Below are positions 6,840 to 15,854 of a stretch of 64,000 nucleotides of DNA, piece by piece. The translations under genes were made by a program, and so were the position numbers. Under the pieces are notes generated by a model. It made no database searches. It saw only the letters and a list, made by a program, of their open reading frames with translations, and was not told the DNA's origin. Position 1 is the first letter of the stretch. The number at the start of each line of letters is the position of its first letter. Source of the DNA: Pseudomonas sp. FP1742 (lineage in GTDB: Bacteria; Pseudomonadota; Gammaproteobacteria; Pseudomonadales; Pseudomonadaceae); contig NZ_CP117460.1 in the NCBI RefSeq assembly GCF_030687145.1, positions 3,844,001 to 3,908,000 of the forward strand, in the 5' to 3' direction.

Positions 6840-9733
6840 ATCGCCTACCCGCCCCCATGGGCTTGCTGATCGACCGTGATCAGCCGCTCGATTTCAGCTT
6901 CGACGGCCAGCGCTACCAAGGCTTGCAGGGCGACAGTATCGCCAGCGCCTTGCTGGCCAACGGGCGCTTCCTGATCTCCCGTTCGTTCAAATACCATCGC
7001 CCGCGTGGCCCGCTGACCATGGCTGGCCAGGACGCCAACAGCTTGGTGCAGTTGCCGGAAGAACCCAACGTGCTGGCCGATGCCCACACCTTGTCCGCCG
7101 GGTTGCAGGTGACGGCGCAGAACGTCAACGGCTCACTGGACAATGACCGCGACGCCTACCTGGGCAAGTTCTCCAAATTCATGCCCGTGGGCTTCTACTA
7201 CCGTTCGTTCTACAAACCCAAAGGCATGTGGAAAGTCTGGGAGCCGATCATTCGCAAGAAGGCCGGCCTCGGCGTGCTCGACCTGAAATTCCAGCCCGAG
7301 TACTACGACAAGGCCTACTTGTTTACCGACGTCGCGGTAATCGGCGCGGGTCCCGCCGGGCTCCATGCGGCGCTAATGGCAGCCAACGCAGGGGCCAAGG
7401 TGTTGCTCATCGAGCAACAACCGGTTCTCGGCGGTTCGCTAACCTATGCCCGCTTCGATATAGAAGGCGACAGGGCTGAAACCCTGCGCCGAAAATTGCT
7501 CGCGGCGGTAGAGCAACACGCCAATATCCAGATCCTGACCGAAGCCACTTGCAACGCCTGGTTCACCGACAACTACCTGCCGGTGATTCAGGGCAAACGC
7601 ATGTACAAGGTCCGCGCCCGTCAGTGCCTGGTGTGCAGTGGCTCCTTCGATCAGCCGGTGATCTTTCGCAACAACGACCTGCCGGGTGTGATGCTGACCA
7701 GCGCGGCGCAACGGCTGATGAAGCTGTACGCGGTCAAACCGGGTAACCGCGCCGTGGTGCTGACGGGCAACGATGACGGTTACTTCGCCGCGCTGGATCT
7801 GCACGACCAAGGCGTGGAGGTCGTCGCTGTGGTGGACCTGCGTCATGGTCCTTCGGACGAATCCCTGCTGCGCGCACTGGCGCAACGCAAGATCTACCGC
7901 CAGGGCAACAGCACCGTCTATGAAGCCCTGCATGAGAAAGGCATGCGCCATATCAACGGCGTCGACGTGCGCAAAATCACCGCACAAGGCCAGGTCGCCG
8001 AGAGCGGGCAACGCCTGGAGTGCGATTTACTGTGCATGTCCGCCGGCTACATGCCAGTCTATCAACTGCTGTGCCAGGCCGGCGGCAAACTGGCCTACGA
8101 CGATCAGCGTGCCGAGTTCACGCTCAGCGGCCTGCCAAAGAATCTGAATGTCGCCGGCTCGGTCAACGGTCGTCACCAGCTTGATAACGTGATTGCCGAT
8201 GGCGTGAATGCCGGTGCCGAAGCCGCCTTCGCGCTGGGCCTGACAGTGGGCACGCAACGCGAGCCATTGAACGGCGAGGCGCGGGTCAACTTTAATTGGC
8301 CAATCTTCCCGCACCCCAAAGGCAAGGACTTCGTCGACTTCGACGAGGATCTGCAAGTGGCCGACATCGTCAACGCCACCCGGATCGGCTATCGCGACGT
8401 ACAATTGGTCAAGCGCTACTCCACCGTCGGCATGGGACCGTCTCAGGGTCGCCACTCGGCGTTGCCGACGGCGCGGTTGGTGGCCTGGGCCACCCAACGC
8501 AATATCAGTGAAACCGGCGTGACCACGGCGCGACCGCCGTTTGTTGCGGAAAAGCTGGCGCATGTCGCCGGTCGCGCGTTCGACCCATACCGACAAACGC
8601 CGATGCACGCTCGTCACCTGCAAGCTGGCGCGAAGATGATGCCTGCGGGCATCTGGCAACGCCCGGCCTACTACGGCAACGCGAAGGATCGCGAGGCGTG
8701 CATGCAGGCCGAAGCCCTGCACGTGCGCAACAAGGTCGGCATCATCGATGTCTCGACCCTCGGTGGCCTGGATGTGCGCGGCCCGGACGCGGCCGAACTG
8801 CTCAATCGGATGTACACCTTTGCGTTCCTCAAGCAGCCGATCGGCCGCTCCCGTTATGCGCTGATGACCAATGAGCACGGCGTGGTAATCGACGACGGCG
8901 TCTGTGCGCGGTTTGCCGAAAACCATTTCTATGTCACTGCCACCACCAGCGGTGTCGACCGGATCTATCAGCAAATGCTTAAGTGGAACGCGCAATGGCG
9001 CCTGGACGTGGACGTCGCCAACGTCACCGCGGCTATCTGCGCGGTCAACGTCGCCGGCCCCGACTCGCGCAAGGTACTGGAACAGGTCTGCAGCGACCTG
9101 GACCTGAGTGCCGAAGCGTTCCCTTATCTGGGAGTGCGCCAGGGCACGGTGGCAGGCATCAAGGCTCGGTTGCTGCGGGTCGGTTTTGTCGGCGAACTGG
9201 GCTATGAAATCCACGTCCCGGCGCGCCACGGACTCAAGCTCTGGGACGCGCTGATGGAGGCCGGCAAGGTGCATGACATCCGCACGTTCGGCGTGGAAAC
9301 CCAACGCCTGCTACGTCTGGAAAAAGGCCATGTGATCATCAGTCAGGACACTGACGGCATGACCCACCCCGCGGAAATCGACATGGGCTGGGCGGTCAGT
9401 CGCACCAAACCATTCTTCGTCGGTCGCCGCTCGGTGGACATCCTCGAAGCCCAGCCGCTGAAACGCAAACTGGTCGGTTTCACCTTGCCCAAGGGCAGCC
9501 CACAACCACTGGAAGGCCATCTGGTGCTCAACGGCCCGGACATCAGCGGCAACGTCACCTCCTGCGAATATTCCGCCTCTCTGGGCAAGATCATCGGCCT
9601 GGCCTACGCCGGCATCGACCAGAGCACGCCTGGGCAACGGATTCCGATCCGCGTCGAAGGCGGCATCGTGGTCCAGGCCGAAGTGGTGAAATTGCCTTTC
9701 TTCGATCCCGATAATCAACGCCAGGAACTTTGA
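6836..9733 (+). CDS. mgdC: N-methylglutamate dehydrogenase subunit C (SoxA-like, large)
   Basis: A 965-residue large subunit like sarcosine oxidase alpha. Layout: a ferredoxin-like N-terminal domain (residues 1-100, PLDFSFDGQRYQGLQGDS, ALLANGRFLISRSFKYHRPRG), a pyridine-nucleotide/FAD-binding domain near 160-440 (VAVIGAGPAGLHAALMAANA), and a C-terminal aminomethyltransferase-like domain (about 570-960) that binds tetrahydrofolate and captures the methylene group (VDVSTLGGLDVRGPDA-type segment, GFVGELGYEIHVP). This domain links methyl oxidation to folate and explains purU and folD in the same operon. Three bases separate its stop from the next start. Substrate assignment rests on context. Confidence 0.82.
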   Translation: MNRLPAPMGLLIDRDQPLDFSFDGQRYQGLQGDSIASALLANGRFLISRSFKYHRPRGPLTMAGQDANSLVQLPEEPNVLADAHTLSAGLQVTAQNVNGSLDNDRDAYLGKFSKFMPVGFYYRSFYKPKGMWKVWEPIIRKKAGLGVLDLKFQPEYYDKAYLFTDVAVIGAGPAGLHAALMAANAGAKVLLIEQQPVLGGSLTYARFDIEGDRAETLRRKLLAAVEQHANIQILTEATCNAWFTDNYLPVIQGKRMYKVRARQCLVCSGSFDQPVIFRNNDLPGVMLTSAAQRLMKLYAVKPGNRAVVLTGNDDGYFAALDLHDQGVEVVAVVDLRHGPSDESLLRALAQRKIYRQGNSTVYEALHEKGMRHINGVDVRKITAQGQVAESGQRLECDLLCMSAGYMPVYQLLCQAGGKLAYDDQRAEFTLSGLPKNLNVAGSVNGRHQLDNVIADGVNAGAEAAFALGLTVGTQREPLNGEARVNFNWPIFPHPKGKDFVDFDEDLQVADIVNATRIGYRDVQLVKRYSTVGMGPSQGRHSALPTARLVAWATQRNISETGVTTARPPFVAEKLAHVAGRAFDPYRQTPMHARHLQAGAKMMPAGIWQRPAYYGNAKDREACMQAEALHVRNKVGIIDVSTLGGLDVRGPDAAELLNRMYTFAFLKQPIGRSRYALMTNEHGVVIDDGVCARFAENHFYVTATTSGVDRIYQQMLKWNAQWRLDVDVANVTAAICAVNVAGPDSRKVLEQVCSDLDLSAEAFPYLGVRQGTVAGIKARLLRVGFVGELGYEIHVPARHGLKLWDALMEAGKVHDIRTFGVETQRLLRLEKGHVIISQDTDGMTHPAEIDMGWAVSRTKPFFVGRRSVDILEAQPLKRKLVGFTLPKGSPQPLEGHLVLNGPDISGNVTSCEYSASLGKIIGLAYAGIDQSTPGQRIPIRVEGGIVVQAEVVKLPFFDPDNQRQEL

Positions 9734-9736
9734 GTC

Positions 9737-10333
9737 ATGACCAGTCTGAGAGAACAACCTAGCGTCAGTCAGCAAGCCCTGGCGCCTTCGCCGGAGTACT
9801 GCCTGGTGGACCTGACCGACCTGCCTCGGGTCGGCTTTCGCGGCGCACACAGTGCCGAGTACCTGCGCAACCGCGGCTTCGTCCTGCCGGATGCGCCCAA
9901 CCGTGCGGTGATTCAAGCCGATGGCAGTCAGGTAGCGCGGCTGTCGCAGACCGAATACCTGCTACTGGGCAGCCCCGAGGATCAGGGCCAACGAATGGCG
10001 GATGAAGAGGCCCGCTGGGAACTTGATCATCAAGCCAACTATCTGCTGCCTCGTCAGGATAGCCATGCCTGTTTTCAGCTGACGGGGGATCATCTGAGCG
10101 ACGTATTGGCCAAGCTCTGCGGGGTTGATCTGAGCCCGCAGGCGTTCGGCCCGGGAGCGGTGGCCCAGACGTCGGCGGCACGCATCAACGTGATCGTCAT
10201 CAATTCCGACACCGTGCAGCAGGCGAGCTTGCACATCCTCTGTGACCGGGCGTCGCAGGAGTATTTTCGGGGGGCGTTGGAGGATGCAATGCAGGAGTAT
10301 TCAGGTCTGGCTACGGCTGTGACAACGCGCTGA
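9737..10333 (+). CDS. mgdD: N-methylglutamate dehydrogenase subunit D (SoxG-like)
   Basis: A 198-residue gamma-subunit-like protein of sarcosine oxidase. It shares the aminomethyltransferase-related fold (VDLTDLPRVGFRGAHSAEYLRNRG near the N-terminus; NVIVINSDTVQQASLHILCDRASQEYFRGALEDAM at the C-terminus, described here only as the conserved tail). It is the last gene of the purU-folD-mgdABCD run, three bases after mgdC. SoxG-like sequences vary greatly, so position in the operon is the strongest evidence. Confidence 0.78.
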   Translation: MTSLREQPSVSQQALAPSPEYCLVDLTDLPRVGFRGAHSAEYLRNRGFVLPDAPNRAVIQADGSQVARLSQTEYLLLGSPEDQGQRMADEEARWELDHQANYLLPRQDSHACFQLTGDHLSDVLAKLCGVDLSPQAFGPGAVAQTSAARINVIVINSDTVQQASLHILCDRASQEYFRGALEDAMQEYSGLATAVTTR

Positions 10334-10351
10334 CTCTGCCGCCCTACTGGT

Positions 10352-10390
10352 CATGCATGCTGAGACGAAATTCCGTTCTAAGCATGCATG
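10352..10390. repeat. 10-bp inverted repeat after mgdD
   Basis: CATGCATGCT at 10352-10361 is exactly inverted as AGCATGCATG at 10381-10390, with a 19-base loop, 19 bases after mgdD. There is no T run, so this is not a standard terminator; it may be a transcript-end stem or a protein site. The rest of 10391-10650 is AT-rich for this genome and no gene was supported there. Confidence 0.4.
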
Positions 10391-10659
10391 GGCAGATGCC
10401 GACAGTGATGACAATGCCGCTTGTACACGCGGCACCGGCGATTAACAACGCCCCAATAATTTAGCTTTTCAGTGTAGCGAATTCGCTTCTGTGAACGCAC
10501 GATCAATGAGCAACGTAGTACTGACGCTTCAGCCAGGATTTCGATGTACGTTTTAACGTAAAAAAAAGCGTGGCTGATGATGGTTTTCAGCAGAACTCGC
10601 GGGAGCGAAAAAAGAGGCGGAAGCCTCACTTTTCAACGCTGAACGTAAATTCATGCACA

Positions 10660-10690
10660 AAAAAACGCCACTCATTGAGTGGCGTTTTTT
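10660..10690 (-). terminator. Terminator of the tRNA-Gly gene
   Basis: AACGCCACTCA-T-TGAGTGGCGTT hairpin bounded by A6 and T6 runs, so it can act in both directions. It lies just downstream of the leftward tRNA gene and is the natural end of that transcript. Confidence 0.85.
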
Positions 10691-10698
10691 GTGAATCT

Positions 10699-10774
<76 letters not shown>

Positions 10775-10789
10775 GTCTTGGTGAGGCGC

Positions 10790-10817
10790 ATTCTATAGAA
10801 TCCAGATGCCCCGTCAA
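10790..10817 (-). promoter_or_regulatory. Sigma-70 promoter of tRNA-Gly
   Basis: On the minus strand TTGACG (10817-10812), a 16-bp spacer and TAGAAT (10795-10790) lie about 16 bases before the mature tRNA 5' end. Confidence 0.6.
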
Positions 10818-10837
10818 CCCCTTGATTCAAAAAAGTT

Positions 10838-11398
10838 TTATTTCTTTTCCACATCCGTCTTCAGATGCGGCCAAGCGGCCCGCAAGTACTGGACCATGGA
10901 CCACAAGGTCAGGCCAGCGGACACCATCAACAAAGCGTAGCCCATCAGGACCCAGAAGCTGAAGTCCGACGGATTGGCCAGCAGGATCACCAGCGCCAGC
11001 ATTTGCGCGGCGGTTTTCCATTTGCCCAGGTTCGACACCGCCACATGGGCACGGGCGCCAAGTTCGGCCATCCACTCGCGCAGTGCCGAGACGACGATCT
11101 CGCGACCGATGATGACGGCGGCCGGCAGCGTGAGCCACAGGTTGCCGTGTTCTTGCACCAGCAGCACCAGCGCAACGGCGACCATCAATTTGTCTGCAAC
11201 AGGATCGAGGAAAGCCCCGAACGGTGTGCTTTGTTCCAGACGTCGGGCCAGATACCCGTCCAGCCAGTCGGTCGCAGCGGCAAAGGCAAAAACCGAAGCC
11301 GACGCCAGATAGCTCCAGTGGTAAGGCAAGTAAAACAGCAAAATGAAGATCGGGATGAGCAGGACGCGTAGAACGGTAATCAGATTAGGGATATTCAT
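10838..11398 (-). CDS. pgsA: CDP-diacylglycerol-glycerol-3-phosphate 3-phosphatidyltransferase
   Basis: A 186-residue integral membrane enzyme making phosphatidylglycerophosphate, the committed step to phosphatidylglycerol and cardiolipin. The CDP-alcohol phosphotransferase signature D-G-x2-A-R-x8-G-x3-D-x3-D is visible as [20 protein letters not shown] followed by LDPVADK at residues about 42-70. At least four hydrophobic segments follow. The ATG at 11398 ([11 protein letters not shown]) is the family start; a GTG two codons upstream is possible. It follows uvrC by 33 bases on the same strand, the usual Pseudomonas order. Confidence 0.95.
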   Translation of the reverse strand: MNIPNLITVLRVLLIPIFILLFYLPYHWSYLASASVFAFAAATDWLDGYLARRLEQSTPFGAFLDPVADKLMVAVALVLLVQEHGNLWLTLPAAVIIGREIVVSALREWMAELGARAHVAVSNLGKWKTAAQMLALVILLANPSDFSFWVLMGYALLMVSAGLTLWSMVQYLRAAWPHLKTDVEKK

Positions 11399-11431
11399 CG
11401 GCACAACTGGCTACGAGGTGAGTTGGGCATT

Positions 11432-13255
11432 CTACTCGCTGTGCAGATTTGCATAAATCAACTCTGCGAGCTTTTTACTGATCCCGGGTGCTTTGGCGAT
11501 CTCTTCGATGCTGGCACGAGACAGCTCCTGCAATCCACCAAAATGTTTCAATAAATCCCGTCGACGTGTCGGCCCAACGCCCGCAACCCCTTCAAGCGTG
11601 GAGGTGCGGCGGGTTTTACCGCGACGTGCACGGTGCCCGGTAATGGCAAAACGGTGAGCTTCGTCGCGGATCTGCTGGATCAGATGCAGCGCGGGGGAAT
11701 CGCCGCGCAAGGTGAATTCATGGGCCGCGTCGTTGAGGTACAGGGTTTCGAACCCGGCCTTGCGCGTCGCCCCTTTGGCAACGCCGAGCAGAATCAGGTC
11801 GGGCACGGCCAGTTCATTGAGCACGTCACGGGCCATGGACAGCTGACCTTTACCGCCGTCGACCAGGAGGATGTCCGGCAGTTTGCCCTCCCCGTCCTTC
11901 AGCTTGCTGAAGCGTCGGGTCAAGGCCTGATGCATCGCGGCATAGTCATCGCCTGGCGTGACGCCTTCGATGTTGTAGCGGCGGTAGTCGGACTTGATCG
12001 GGCCTTCCGGGCCGAATACCACGCACGACGCCACGGTAGCCTCGCCGCTGGAATGACTGATGTCGTAGCACTCCAGACGTTGCGGCGGCTCGTCCAGGCT
12101 CAGCACTTCGGCCAGGGCATCGAAACGTGCCGCGACGTGTTGCCGGTTCGCCAGACGTGCGCCCAGCGCCTGCTCGGCATTGGTGACCGCCAATTGCTGC
12201 CAGCGCGCTCGGGTGCCCCGTACACGATGACTGATGGTCAGTTCACGACCGCGCAGCTCTTCAATGGCTGCAATCAGGGTCGGAAAGTCTTCGTGAACCA
12301 CGTTGACGATCAGCTCGCTCGGCAAGTCGCGCTCGGGACTGCTGATGAAGTACTGGCCGAGAAACGCAGCCATGACTTCGGAAACATCTTCTTCAATACC
12401 CACCTGCGGGAAGAAGTTCTTGCTCCCCAACACCCGACCTCCGCGCACGCTGATCAAGTGCACGCAGGCGCCACCCGGATTGACGAACGCCGCGATCACA
12501 TCGACATCGCCCGTCCCGCCTTCCATGCTCTGCTGGTCCTGGACCCGGCGCAGCAACGAAATCTGGTCGCGCAACTCGGCGGCGCGCTCGAATTCGAGGT
12601 TGACCGCCGCCTCCTCCATGGCCGCGGACAATTCGTCCGCCAGTGCGTTGCTACGCCCCTCAAGAAACATCACCGAGTGACGTACATCTTCGGCATATAC
12701 CTCGGGCTCCACCAGGCCGACACACGGCGCCTTGCAGCGTTTGATCTGGTATTGCAGGCAAGGTCGCGTGCGGTTCTTGTAATAGCTGTCTTCGCACTGA
12801 CGAACAAAAAAAGCCTTTTGCAGCAGGCTCAGGCTTTCGCGGATCGCTCCTGCGCTGGGGTAAGGGCCGAAATACTTGCCCTTGGCCTTTTTCGCTCCGC
12901 GATGGATGCTCAAGCGCGGGAACTGGCCATCCGAGAGAAAGACATAAGGGTAGGATTTATCGTCGCGCAGCAGGATGTTGTACGGCGGGCGCCATTCCTT
13001 GATCAGCGTCTGCTCGAGCAGCAAGGCTTCGGTTTCGTTGGCCGTGATGGTGGTTTCGACCTGGGCGATACGCCCTACCAGCGCGGCGGTTTTGGGGGCA
13101 AGACCGGTTTTGCGGAAATAACTCGCCAAACGCTTCTTGAGATTCTTGGCTTTGCCGACATAAAGCAGACGGGCATCGCTGTCGAACATGCGATAGACAC
13201 CCGGCCGCCCACTGACCGTCGACAGAAAAGCGCTTGGATCGAAGGTTTCAGTCAT
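11432..13255 (-). CDS. uvrC: Excinuclease ABC subunit C
   Basis: A 607-residue nucleotide-excision repair nuclease that cuts both sides of a lesion recognised by UvrAB. Domains in order: GIY-YIG nuclease (about 16-95, PGVYRMF and [13 protein letters not shown]), UVR motif (about 205-240), the endonuclease V-like C-terminal nuclease ([28 protein letters not shown], with [18 protein letters not shown]) and tandem helix-hairpin-helix DNA-binding motifs at the C-terminus ([20 protein letters not shown]). It starts two bases after the gacA stop, so gacA-uvrC-pgsA is one transcription unit, as in other pseudomonads. Confidence 0.98.
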   Translation of the reverse strand: MTETFDPSAFLSTVSGRPGVYRMFDSDARLLYVGKAKNLKKRLASYFRKTGLAPKTAALVGRIAQVETTITANETEALLLEQTLIKEWRPPYNILLRDDKSYPYVFLSDGQFPRLSIHRGAKKAKGKYFGPYPSAGAIRESLSLLQKAFFVRQCEDSYYKNRTRPCLQYQIKRCKAPCVGLVEPEVYAEDVRHSVMFLEGRSNALADELSAAMEEAAVNLEFERAAELRDQISLLRRVQDQQSMEGGTGDVDVIAAFVNPGGACVHLISVRGGRVLGSKNFFPQVGIEEDVSEVMAAFLGQYFISSPERDLPSELIVNVVHEDFPTLIAAIEELRGRELTISHRVRGTRARWQQLAVTNAEQALGARLANRQHVAARFDALAEVLSLDEPPQRLECYDISHSSGEATVASCVVFGPEGPIKSDYRRYNIEGVTPGDDYAAMHQALTRRFSKLKDGEGKLPDILLVDGGKGQLSMARDVLNELAVPDLILLGVAKGATRKAGFETLYLNDAAHEFTLRGDSPALHLIQQIRDEAHRFAITGHRARRGKTRRTSTLEGVAGVGPTRRRDLLKHFGGLQELSRASIEEIAKAPGISKKLAELIYANLHSE

Positions 13256-13257
13256 TT

Positions 13258-13899
13258 TCAGAGGCTGGCATCAACCATGCCGTGACGAACCGCCAACAGC
13301 GTCAACTCGACATCGCTGCTGATCGAAAGCTTTTCGAAAATACGGTAACGGTAGGTATTCACTGTTTTTGGCGACAGGCACAGCTTGTCGGAGATGATCT
13401 GTACCTTCTGACAGCCAACAATCATCAATGCAATCTGGATTTCCCGCTCCGACAAGGCGTCGAACGGCGAATCATTGGTTGGCTGGAACGACTTGATCGC
13501 CAGTTGCTGGGCAATCTGCGGGCTGATGTAACGTTGCCCGGCAAACACCAGGCGAATGGCCTGGACCATTTCCGGCAGTCCGGCGCCCTTGGTCAGATAA
13601 CCCGCGGCACCTGCCTGTAACAGCCGGGTAGGAAACGGATCTTCTTCGCACACGGTAACCGCGACGACTTTGATGTCGGGATGACTGCGCAATAGTTTAC
13701 GCGTGGCTTCAAGACCGCCGATCCCGGGCATCTTGACGTCCATCAGCACCACATCGGGTTTCAACTCACGCGCCTTGAGCAGGGATTCCTCTCCCGACTC
13801 GGCCTGGCCGACTACTTGCAGGCCATCGATGTCAGCCAGCATTCGTGTAATGCCTGTACGAACGAGATCATGGTCATCGACTACTAGCCCCCTAATCAA
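13258..13899 (-). CDS. gacA: Response regulator GacA (TTG start)
   Basis: A 213-residue NarL/FixJ-family regulator of the GacS/GacA system controlling secondary metabolism through the Rsm small RNAs. The receiver has VVDDHDLVR at the N-terminus and the phospho-acceptor aspartate in [14 protein letters not shown] (about residue 54); the C-terminal LuxR-type HTH has [12 protein letters not shown] and [17 protein letters not shown]. There is no ATG at the conserved start. The sequence [10 protein letters not shown] is preceded by TTG at 13899-13897 with a GAGGTG box upstream; I recall the same TTG start from P. fluorescens gacA. An upstream ATG would add 19 unconserved residues. Confidence 0.95.
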   Translation of the reverse strand: MIRGLVVDDHDLVRTGITRMLADIDGLQVVGQAESGEESLLKARELKPDVVLMDVKMPGIGGLEATRKLLRSHPDIKVVAVTVCEEDPFPTRLLQAGAAGYLTKGAGLPEMVQAIRLVFAGQRYISPQIAQQLAIKSFQPTNDSPFDALSEREIQIALMIVGCQKVQIISDKLCLSPKTVNTYRYRIFEKLSISSDVELTLLAVRHGMVDASL

Positions 13900-14027
13900 G
13901 CAGACACCTCGCGATTTGGTCTTATTTGGGTTGCTGGACACCTTAGCAAAAAGCAACTGGCAGACCTAGCGGCAAGCAGCATATAAAAAGTGTCAATTCT
14001 TCTTGCGAGGCTTGCCGCCAGTGTGTT

Positions 14028-14471
14028 TCAGCGATGCAGTCCATTGATATCACGCTGCATTCTCAGGAAACACTGGTCCTTGCCGACCACCTTCAGGCCC
14101 TTTCTCTCGTAAAGTATTTTTGCCGGATTATTTTCAAATACGGTCAGACGCAATGCCGGGCGCCGTTCCTTGCAGGCCATGGCGAATACCTGATCGATCA
14201 CCCAGGAACCGGCGCCCTGCCCCTGGTACGCTTCAAGCACGTGCAATTCACGGATATACAAGGCTCTGGCGTCACGGCTCAGACTGACATACCCCATCAG
14301 GGTGTCATCACGCACGACCAGCCAGTTTTCGCGCCCCTCCCAGGCGACATCGAAAGCCTCGTCCAGCCACAACAACTCATGTTGAATGTAGTAGCGAAGC
14401 ATATTTCGACAAGTCAGGTTACGAGCGAAATCCAGATCCCGAGACGCCGCCGGACGCAATTCGAAACCCAT
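14028..14471 (-). CDS. GNAT-family N-acetyltransferase
   Basis: A 147-residue single-domain acetyltransferase. The acetyl-CoA binding motif A is visible as YIRELHVLEAYQGQGAGSWVI (Q-x2-G-x-G form, about residues 90-110), followed by LRLTVFENNPAKILYERKGLKVVG, a typical motif B. The start abuts the stop of the upstream C-N hydrolase gene with no gap, so they are probably co-transcribed and coupled. The acceptor is unknown. Confidence 0.85.
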   Translation of the reverse strand: MGFELRPAASRDLDFARNLTCRNMLRYYIQHELLWLDEAFDVAWEGRENWLVVRDDTLMGYVSLSRDARALYIRELHVLEAYQGQGAGSWVIDQVFAMACKERRPALRLTVFENNPAKILYERKGLKVVGKDQCFLRMQRDINGLHR

Positions 14472-15230
14472 TCAAGCCTCCGAGACAGCCACGATTTGCC
14501 CCTTCCAGCCGTCAGCATTGCGACGAGCAACGATCATAAGGTTCCCCGTACCCGGCGCGGCCGCGATCAACGAGCCGTTGGCCGCCCAGATCGCACTGCG
14601 CCCTGCCGACTCCCAGCCACCCGTCGCGCCGCCATGGTTGGCCATCAGCACCGCCATCGAGTGGGTTTGGGCATAACCTTGCAACAGTGCGGTATCTGGA
14701 GCGTAGCCATTTTCTGTGATCAGCACGCCCGCGGCATACAGATCAGAGCCCTGCCGTGCCGCGGCGGCTGCGTGACTGGCATGGGAAAAATCGGCGCACA
14801 CCGCCAGCGCGACGGTGTCGGTGCCAATTTTCAGCGCCGACCCGCCCGTTCCCGGGGCAAACGCCACTTCCTCGCCCGGGTGCAGGTGCTGCTTACTGTA
14901 AATACCGAGCGAACCATCGGCACCCAACACCAGAGCCCCGATCAATACCGGCGAATCGTCCGACAGACGAATCGGCATCCCGACGACACTGGTGACGCCG
15001 ACTTTCCGTGCAAAATCGCGTAATGGTTGCAACACCCTGGCATCTGGCGCGATGGCCAGTTCCGCTGCCAGGCCGCGTTCGTACCCTGTCAGCGACAGTT
15101 CCGGAAACACCAGCAACTGCACCCCATGCTCCGAGGCAATCTGCATGAAGCGCAGGTGCCGGGCAATATTGGCAGCCAGATCACCGGCGATGGAGATCGA
15201 TTGAGCGGCGGCGATAGTCAGTGTCGTCAT
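14472..15230 (-). CDS. Carbon-nitrogen hydrolase (nitrilase superfamily)
   Basis: A 252-residue amidase/nitrilase-like enzyme. The catalytic Glu-Lys-Cys triad is visible: E44 in VFPELSLTGYE, K113 in IYSKQHLHPGEE, and C145 in LAVCADFSHA. The ATG at 15230 (MTTLTIAAAQS) is the family start; an upstream extension to 15377 is not conserved in character. Proteins of this type hydrolyse amides or omega-amidated acids; the substrate cannot be told. It is directly joined to a GNAT gene. Confidence 0.85.
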   Translation of the reverse strand: MTTLTIAAAQSISIAGDLAANIARHLRFMQIASEHGVQLLVFPELSLTGYERGLAAELAIAPDARVLQPLRDFARKVGVTSVVGMPIRLSDDSPVLIGALVLGADGSLGIYSKQHLHPGEEVAFAPGTGGSALKIGTDTVALAVCADFSHASHAAAAARQGSDLYAAGVLITENGYAPDTALLQGYAQTHSMAVLMANHGGATGGWESAGRSAIWAANGSLIAAAPGTGNLMIVARRNADGWKGQIVAVSEA

Positions 15231-15389
15231 GCTTCGTCCTTGTGACGTTGTGGTTTGGCGCAACGCAAAGTGTGTCACACCTCCCGACGTACTCAAGTAA
15301 TAGACCCCCTTGTGATGCTCGATAGCATTTTCCGATTGAATCCGCGTACCGGCCTCTAGTAAGCTCGGCGCATCCATCGGAGACAGATC

Positions 15390-15518
15390 ATGTTCAACAC
15401 CCCCTCACAGCTTCGTACCGCCAGCGCCCTGCGCTCGGTTGCGGCTGCACGGGTGAATGAGGTTTGTCCTTCGGTCAGCTTTTATTTTGGGTATTGGTTT
15501 AGCCATTGGCGCGCCTGA
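15390..15518 (+). CDS. Aromatic-codon leader peptide of the DAHP synthase gene
   Basis: A 42-codon ORF starting at 15390 with a GGAGA box 7 bases upstream. Codons 31-40 read Phe-Tyr-Phe-Gly-Tyr-Trp-Phe-Ser-His-Trp, so seven of ten codons are for aromatic amino acids, right before the stop at 15516-15518. GGGTAT (15489-15494) can pair with ATACCC (15518-15523) as a pause hairpin over these codons, and a strong terminator follows at 15566-15604. This is the classic design of ribosome-mediated attenuation. It lies upstream of a DAHP synthase, the first enzyme of aromatic synthesis. Seen directly; regulation is inferred. Confidence 0.82.
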   Translation: MFNTPSQLRTASALRSVAAARVNEVCPSVSFYFGYWFSHWRA

Positions 15519-15565
15519 TACCCATACGGCGCCCACTTTAAACGGGTCGCCACCAGAGAATTCTC

Positions 15566-15604
15566 AACCCCCGGTCGGCCTCCCGACCGGGGGTTTTGTT
15601 TTTT
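15566..15604 (+). terminator. Attenuator terminator
   Basis: A perfect 13-bp stem AACCCCCGGTCGG / CCGACCGGGGGTT (15566-15578, 15583-15595) with a 4-base loop, followed by TTGTTTTTTC. It sits 47 bases after the leader stop and 250 bases before the DAHP synthase start, so it would end transcription before the gene unless an upstream alternative fold forms. Confidence 0.9.
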
Positions 15605-15654
15605 CAGCCCTGAACATTTTTAGCGTCACACCTGACAACTCGAGGATTTACGAC

Positions 15655-15807
15655 ATGAATTACGCCACTTATTACCGTTACGACAGTTTTACCGCCTGGC
15701 GATTTACCAGCCTCCGCTCGGGACAGCCTGCCGCCTCCGATCGGTCACCCACAGGTGGCAAGCCAACACACACAGCCAATCCGGCCAATTGTCGAACACC
15801 CCAGTAG
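15655..15807 (+). CDS. Second aromatic-rich small ORF before DAHP synthase
   Basis: A 50-codon ORF with ATG at 15655 and a CGAGG box upstream. Its first 17 residues hold Tyr at 3, 6, 7 and 9, Phe at 12 and 17 and Trp at 15; the rest is low-complexity and unlike a folded protein. It lies between the attenuator and the DAHP synthase start at 15855. It may be a second leader peptide for translational or transcriptional control, or a chance ORF. No clear second terminator hairpin was found. Confidence 0.5.
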   Translation: MNYATYYRYDSFTAWRFTSLRSGQPAASDRSPTGGKPTHTANPANCRTPQ

Positions 15808-15854
15808 GGCCGAGCGCGCGGGACGAACCCGCCGCCAGCCCAGGAAGCCCGAAT

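Noticed and set aside
5282..10333. A heterotetrameric sarcosine oxidase operon for betaine catabolism
   Set aside because: No gbcAB, dgcAB, glyA or fdhA nearby; gmaS and mgs genes favour N-methylglutamate. Kept as an alternative in the entries.
10378..10629. An 83-codon frame on the minus strand in an AT-rich gap
   Set aside because: No ribosome-binding site, no hydrophobic or domain pattern, and Cys/His/Arg-rich like noise.
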